In this document: one piece after another, positions 60,472 to 64,000 of the stretch
Layout: every line of letters begins with the position of its first letter
Position numbering within the stretch: position 1 is the stretch's first letter
Origin: CALCLY01 sp900552775
Lineage (GTDB): Bacteria > Bacillota > Clostridia > UMGS1883 > UMGS1540
Direction: 5' to 3'
Assembly: GCA_937966555.1 (NCBI GenBank)
Contig: CALCLY010000023.1
Coordinates: 43,432 to 107,431, forward strand
Length of the DNA: 64,000 bases
The notes under the pieces: generated by a model
Databases searched by the model: none
Told to the model about the DNA's origin: nothing
The model's input: the letters and a program-made list of their open reading frames with translations, nothing else
Position numbers and translations under genes: made by a program

Positions 60472-62895
60472 ATGAAAATAGGTTCGATTTTTGACAGTGA
60501 GAGACAATTAAAAACACGTTATTCGTACAAGAAACGCGGTATGGATGAATTATTCTTGCCGGATATGGTTTGTGAACCGTCGGATTGCGGGTATTACACA
60601 AATGAATTCGGAAACTTGTTTTTCGGTAAGGAAGTTGCGTGGTACGGTGCAAATTTGCTTGACGGCGGCATTGATATACATATAGATATGTTCGGAAGAT
60701 GTTATGCCGATCACGCGGATTTTGCATTTGGGCACGATACCGGTATGCAGAGCATAGAAATTATTACCAAGGAAAACGGGAAAGAAAAAATAATAGGCGT
60801 ATGCATGCCGCAGAGCGGAAAAAACATAACCGATTCCGAAGTGACAATTCCGATAGGTGCGTATTGTGACAATTTGATTATCAGAATAAACGGAGCATGT
60901 TTTAACGTTTCTCTGCAGAAAATTGATATTTTCGGGGCGTGGGATTTGGAGGACAGCATTTATCCTTTGGCGGAAAAAGCGGATTTCACGGGAGAGAAGT
61001 TTATAATTGATGACAGCGTTTCTGTATCCGCAAACGGAGAAGATGCGAAAAGCGCAGTTCTGTACTTTGAGGATAAGTTCGCAGAAAAATATGGAAAAAA
61101 CATAAATGCGGGCAGCGGAAAAAGAAGCATAGAGTTTGTTTGGGAGAACAGAGAAGATGACAGATTTAAAATTTGCTGTGCAAACGATTCTTGTATTATA
61201 AAAGGCGGCAAACGAGGATTGCTTTACGCGGCGGACGCGCTTATGCAGCTGACGGACGGCAAGACAATTAAAGGCTGTATAATAGAAGACACTCCGTTTA
61301 TGAATTTTCGCGGAGTACATCTGGCGCTTCCGGAACGCGATCAGATTGAGTTTTTGCACCGCATGGTAAAATACGTTTTTGTGCCGATGAGATACAACGC
61401 CGTTATTTTACAGATTGCCGGAGCAATGAGATATGACGCTTTTCCCGAAATCAATGAAATGTGGGCTAAAGCGTGTGAAAATTACGAAAAAGGCGAGTGG
61501 CCGCTTCCTGCTCACTACGGCTTTGTGGGACGTGATATACTCGAAAAGAGCGAAGTTGCGGATTTGTGTGCATTTTTCAGAAAATACGGCATGGAGGTTA
61601 TTCCGGAGGTTCAGTCATGGAGTCACTGCCAGTACATTACAACCGCGTATCCGGAGCTTGCGGAAGAGGAGAGCGGCGAAAAAATCGAGAAAAACATGTT
61701 TGTTGCAGATGATAGACCGGAAACATTTTACAAACACTCAATGTGTCCGCTTCATCCGCGCTACTATGATGTGATTTTCAAAATTACCGAAGAAGTTTTG
61801 GAAGTAGTAAAACCCGAGCGGTTTGTACATATGGGGCATGATGAAATTTATCAGGTCGGAATCTGCGAAAAATGCAAGCAGCATGACGGCGGCGAGCTTT
61901 ATGCAAATGAGGTTACAAAGCTTAACGATTTTGTCAGAAGCCACGGCTTGACAATGATGCTCTGGGCAGATATGGTACAGGAAAAACACTATTCAACATA
62001 TACGGCAGTAAACAAAATACCCAAAAACATTATTATGCTGGACTTTACATGGTATTTTCATTTTGACGGAGACATTGAGGACAACCTGCTTTCCCACGGG
62101 TTCGAGGTTATCTTGGGAAATATGTATTCATCGCATTTTCCAAGATACGAACGCCGCTCAAAGAAAAAGGGAATAATCGGCGCAGAGGTATCAACATGGG
62201 TTGCGTGTACGGAAAAAACATATTCGTTTAAAGGAAAGATGTATGATTTTGTTTATTCCGCAAACTGTCTTTGGAACAAAAACTATGACAGCTCCATGAG
62301 ACTTACATATGACGAGATTATAAGAAGTATTCTCTTTGATATAAGAAAGAAAATAGGCAATATTAATTTGACCGGAGAAGAGAAAACAATTTCTTTTAAA
62401 TCCGATAAAAATAATATTCCGAATGCTTTGCAAGGCGCAATCCCGTATGAAGGCGCGGCGGTGTGCTCCAAGGACCACGATGAAATCGAAATCGAAGTGA
62501 ACGGATACGCTGATTTGTTCACGGCGGTACACACGACGGACAAAAGCGGCGGCAGAGAACTTTGGAAGGACGCTGTAAAGATAGGAGAATACATAATAGA
62601 ATATGAAGACGGAACAAAAGAAAGCGAAGACATTCGCTATGGCGACAATATTTATAAGTTTTCGTCGAGATTCGGAATGCCGCTGGAGTCTCCGGTGTTT
62701 CGCCATGAGGGATATGTAGCTTCGTATATGTCAAAACCGGAATCGTATAAAGATATTTACGGAAATGACTGCACGCTTTTGAAATGCTTTATTAAAAATC
62801 CTCATAAAGATAAAAAAATCAGATTACTCAAAGTTAAGGCTTCGGGCAACACGGATGCCGAAATAATACTGTTTGATGTAAAGAAAATAGGTTGA
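60472..62895 (+). CDS. GH20-like beta-hexosaminidase
   Basis: 807 residues from the ATG at 60472 behind CGGAGAG; no signal peptide, so probably intracellular. An N-terminal beta region of about 280 residues precedes a TIM barrel starting MNFRGVHLALPERDQ. The catalytic pair is in VHMGHDEIY, the GH20 aspartate-glutamate motif with His replacing the more usual Gly before Asp-Glu. EVQSWSHCQYI and GAEVSTWVACTE complete the barrel. It resembles the GcnA-like branch. It likely frees N-acetylglucosamine-type sugars, which nagB could help catabolise. Confidence 0.82.
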   Translation: MKIGSIFDSERQLKTRYSYKKRGMDELFLPDMVCEPSDCGYYTNEFGNLFFGKEVAWYGANLLDGGIDIHIDMFGRCYADHADFAFGHDTGMQSIEIITKENGKEKIIGVCMPQSGKNITDSEVTIPIGAYCDNLIIRINGACFNVSLQKIDIFGAWDLEDSIYPLAEKADFTGEKFIIDDSVSVSANGEDAKSAVLYFEDKFAEKYGKNINAGSGKRSIEFVWENREDDRFKICCANDSCIIKGGKRGLLYAADALMQLTDGKTIKGCIIEDTPFMNFRGVHLALPERDQIEFLHRMVKYVFVPMRYNAVILQIAGAMRYDAFPEINEMWAKACENYEKGEWPLPAHYGFVGRDILEKSEVADLCAFFRKYGMEVIPEVQSWSHCQYITTAYPELAEEESGEKIEKNMFVADDRPETFYKHSMCPLHPRYYDVIFKITEEVLEVVKPERFVHMGHDEIYQVGICEKCKQHDGGELYANEVTKLNDFVRSHGLTMMLWADMVQEKHYSTYTAVNKIPKNIIMLDFTWYFHFDGDIEDNLLSHGFEVILGNMYSSHFPRYERRSKKKGIIGAEVSTWVACTEKTYSFKGKMYDFVYSANCLWNKNYDSSMRLTYDEIIRSILFDIRKKIGNINLTGEEKTISFKSDKNNIPNALQGAIPYEGAAVCSKDHDEIEIEVNGYADLFTAVHTTDKSGGRELWKDAVKIGEYIIEYEDGTKESEDIRYGDNIYKFSSRFGMPLESPVFRHEGYVASYMSKPESYKDIYGNDCTLLKCFIKNPHKDKKIRLLKVKASGNTDAEIILFDVKKIG

Positions 62896-62917
62896 AAAGT
62901 AATTAAGGAGTGATTTT

Positions 62918-64000
62918 ATGAAGAAGAAAATGTTGGTTTTGTTTTTGTCGCTGTGCATGGTGCTCGGATGCATGTGCACTGCGGCGGCGGAACCTGTTAC
63001 GGCTTCCGTGTCGTACGATTCGGCAAACAGTGAAATAACGGTTACGGGCACGGCATACGGTCCGACATCGGTAACCGTTGCAAAAGAAGGGCTTTTGCCG
63101 GAGAATATGAGCGACAGCACCCGTGCGCTGATATTTAAGCAGATTGAAGTCCGAGGCAGCTATTCGTGTGTTCTCGGAATGCCCGATAATGCGGAAGGCG
63201 GCAAATACATAGTATATGTTGCATGCGCCGGTGGAGAAGCAACGGACAGCTTTATGGTTGTGGACTCATCATCCGCAGCAGATGTGATTCAAAAGCTTAA
63301 TGCTGCCTCCGGGTCGGAATTTGAAAAGATTATTACGGACAATGCGGCGATACTTGGTATTGACATAAGCAATGAGCTTTACATTAAAAACAGTGAAAAA
63401 ATCATTTCAAGACTCGAAAAAATGATTTTTGAAGATCCTGATGATTTTTACACAAAATATGCGAAAACTTATGCAATATGCGCTATAGAAAGTGAAGAAA
63501 ATCCTGAGAATATCGAAAAAATACTTTCAAAATACGGCAAGCAGCTCGGCATAGACTATGAAAACGATTTTGCAAATGATGCAAGGATGGATTCGAAGAT
63601 AAAAGCGGATTTGCTCGGTTTACTGCACAAAACAGACTATGTCTCTTTGATGGACAAAAACAGCAATGTTGATTTTGCAAAGATTTTCAAAGAAAGCAAA
63701 GCGGTTGCGGCAGTTGCGGCGGCTGACAGCTGGGTTGTTTTGAAAAAAACAGTAACGGTTGATTTTGCGGAAGATTTTGCTGATCTTTTAAATGATTCCA
63801 CATATAAAAAGGTTAAAGATAAAGACAGAACTTTCGAAAAACTTGCAGCTATGGACAGAAGCAGTATAGAGAATATAAAGAAAAACTTTCTCGCGGCTGC
63901 CAAAGCGGCATATAACGAAGAAAAGAAAAACGATTCGTCATCATCGGGCACAGGTTCGTCCGGCAGCTCGGGTTCCGGCTCTGTGACATCTCCGGCGGTT
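62918..64000 (+). CDS. secreted protein, cut by the window edge
   Basis: 361 codons, open to the last base. Signal peptide MKKKMLVLFLSLCMVLGCMCT, which also contains a possible LGC lipobox. A short beta-sandwich-like domain (ASVSYDSANSEITVTGTAYG) follows, then a long helical domain to about residue 345, then a Ser-Gly linker (SSGTGSSGSSGSG) that usually precedes SLH repeats or another domain. TTAAGGAG precedes the ATG. It lies 22 bases after the hexosaminidase gene and may be co-expressed. Confidence 0.75.
   Translation, partial: MKKKMLVLFLSLCMVLGCMCTAAAEPVTASVSYDSANSEITVTGTAYGPTSVTVAKEGLLPENMSDSTRALIFKQIEVRGSYSCVLGMPDNAEGGKYIVYVACAGGEATDSFMVVDSSSAADVIQKLNAASGSEFEKIITDNAAILGIDISNELYIKNSEKIISRLEKMIFEDPDDFYTKYAKTYAICAIESEENPENIEKILSKYGKQLGIDYENDFANDARMDSKIKADLLGLLHKTDYVSLMDKNSNVDFAKIFKESKAVAAVAAADSWVVLKKTVTVDFAEDFADLLNDSTYKKVKDKDRTFEKLAAMDRSSIENIKKNFLAAAKAAYNEEKKNDSSSSGTGSSGSSGSGSVTSPAV

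Overview
The window reads as chromosomal DNA of an endospore-forming, low-to-moderate GC anaerobe of the Bacillota, class Clostridia, probably an uncultured gut-type lineage. Support comes from the sporulation genes (spoIIE, sigH, a bofA-like gene), the ecfA1-ecfA2-ecfT-truA order, an ispH-ribosomal protein S1 fusion next to plsC, the c-di-AMP pair cdaA-cdaR, S-layer homology and copper-amine-oxidase-like stalk proteins, clean TTGACA-17-TATAAT promoters, and frequent TTG/GTG starts behind strong GGAGG sites. Most of the window is ordinary core genome in short operons.

Layout. 1-4.3 kb: a small membrane protein (DUF4830-type), lipoate ligase, a 27-residue membrane peptide gene, and an AraC regulator divergent from a GH31 glycosidase. 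4.3-8.6 kb: a DUF6273-type protein, then a minus-strand operon cdaA-cdaR-ogg-trmB. 8.8-14.2 kb: polysaccharide deacetylase, plsC, ispH-rpsA fusion, PAP2 phosphatase, efp, acidic zinc-ribbon protein. 14.3-19.6 kb: a secreted protein, a tandem pair of a 235-bp intergenic repeat (element A), an ABC exporter and a two-component system. 19.6-22.5 kb: a zinc/manganese-type ABC importer, then a decayed copy of element A fused to a highly folded 318-bp inverted-repeat element (element B). 22.5-31.4 kb: a TrpB-like gene and a complete type II-A CRISPR-Cas locus. 31.5-38.4 kb: metY, spoIIE, a stalk-domain protein, a methyltransferase, tRNA-Arg, nagB. 38.4-47.6 kb: lipoprotein, rRNA-type methyltransferase, ECF transporter module with truA, DUF5711-type protein, cvpA-like gene, hslO, a P-loop ATPase, a Nif3-like protein. 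47.7-55.4 kb: sigH, tRNA-Gly, zinc-ribbon, SLH and FG-GAP proteins, an aldolase/dehydrogenase fusion, a PHP protein, a LOG-like protein. 55.4-64 kb: further element A copies, bofA, the minus-strand plsX-acpP-rnc-radical SAM operon, a second AraC/glycosidase pair (GH20-like), and a secreted protein cut by the window edge.

The CRISPR locus is the most informative system. cas9, cas1, cas2 and csn2 overlap by 4 bases each. The array has 12 repeats and 11 spacers behind a leader with a consensus promoter and an ATTTGAG leader end. A tracrRNA gene lies divergently upstream of cas9; its anti-repeat, bulge, three hairpins, terminator and consensus promoter can all be read from the sequence. Its promoter overlaps the cas9 ribosome-binding region, and its body is antisense to the likely cas9 leader. 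The Cas9 carries an internal duplication at a 99-residue offset in the recognition lobe and lacks the double-arginine motif that reads NGG in the S. pyogenes enzyme.

The other unexplained structure is in the repeats. Element A occurs in three full copies plus two remnants, and its ends and its flanking hairpin change in compensating pairs. Element B folds into two long hairpins closed by a 46-base stem, with both ends reading as outward terminators.
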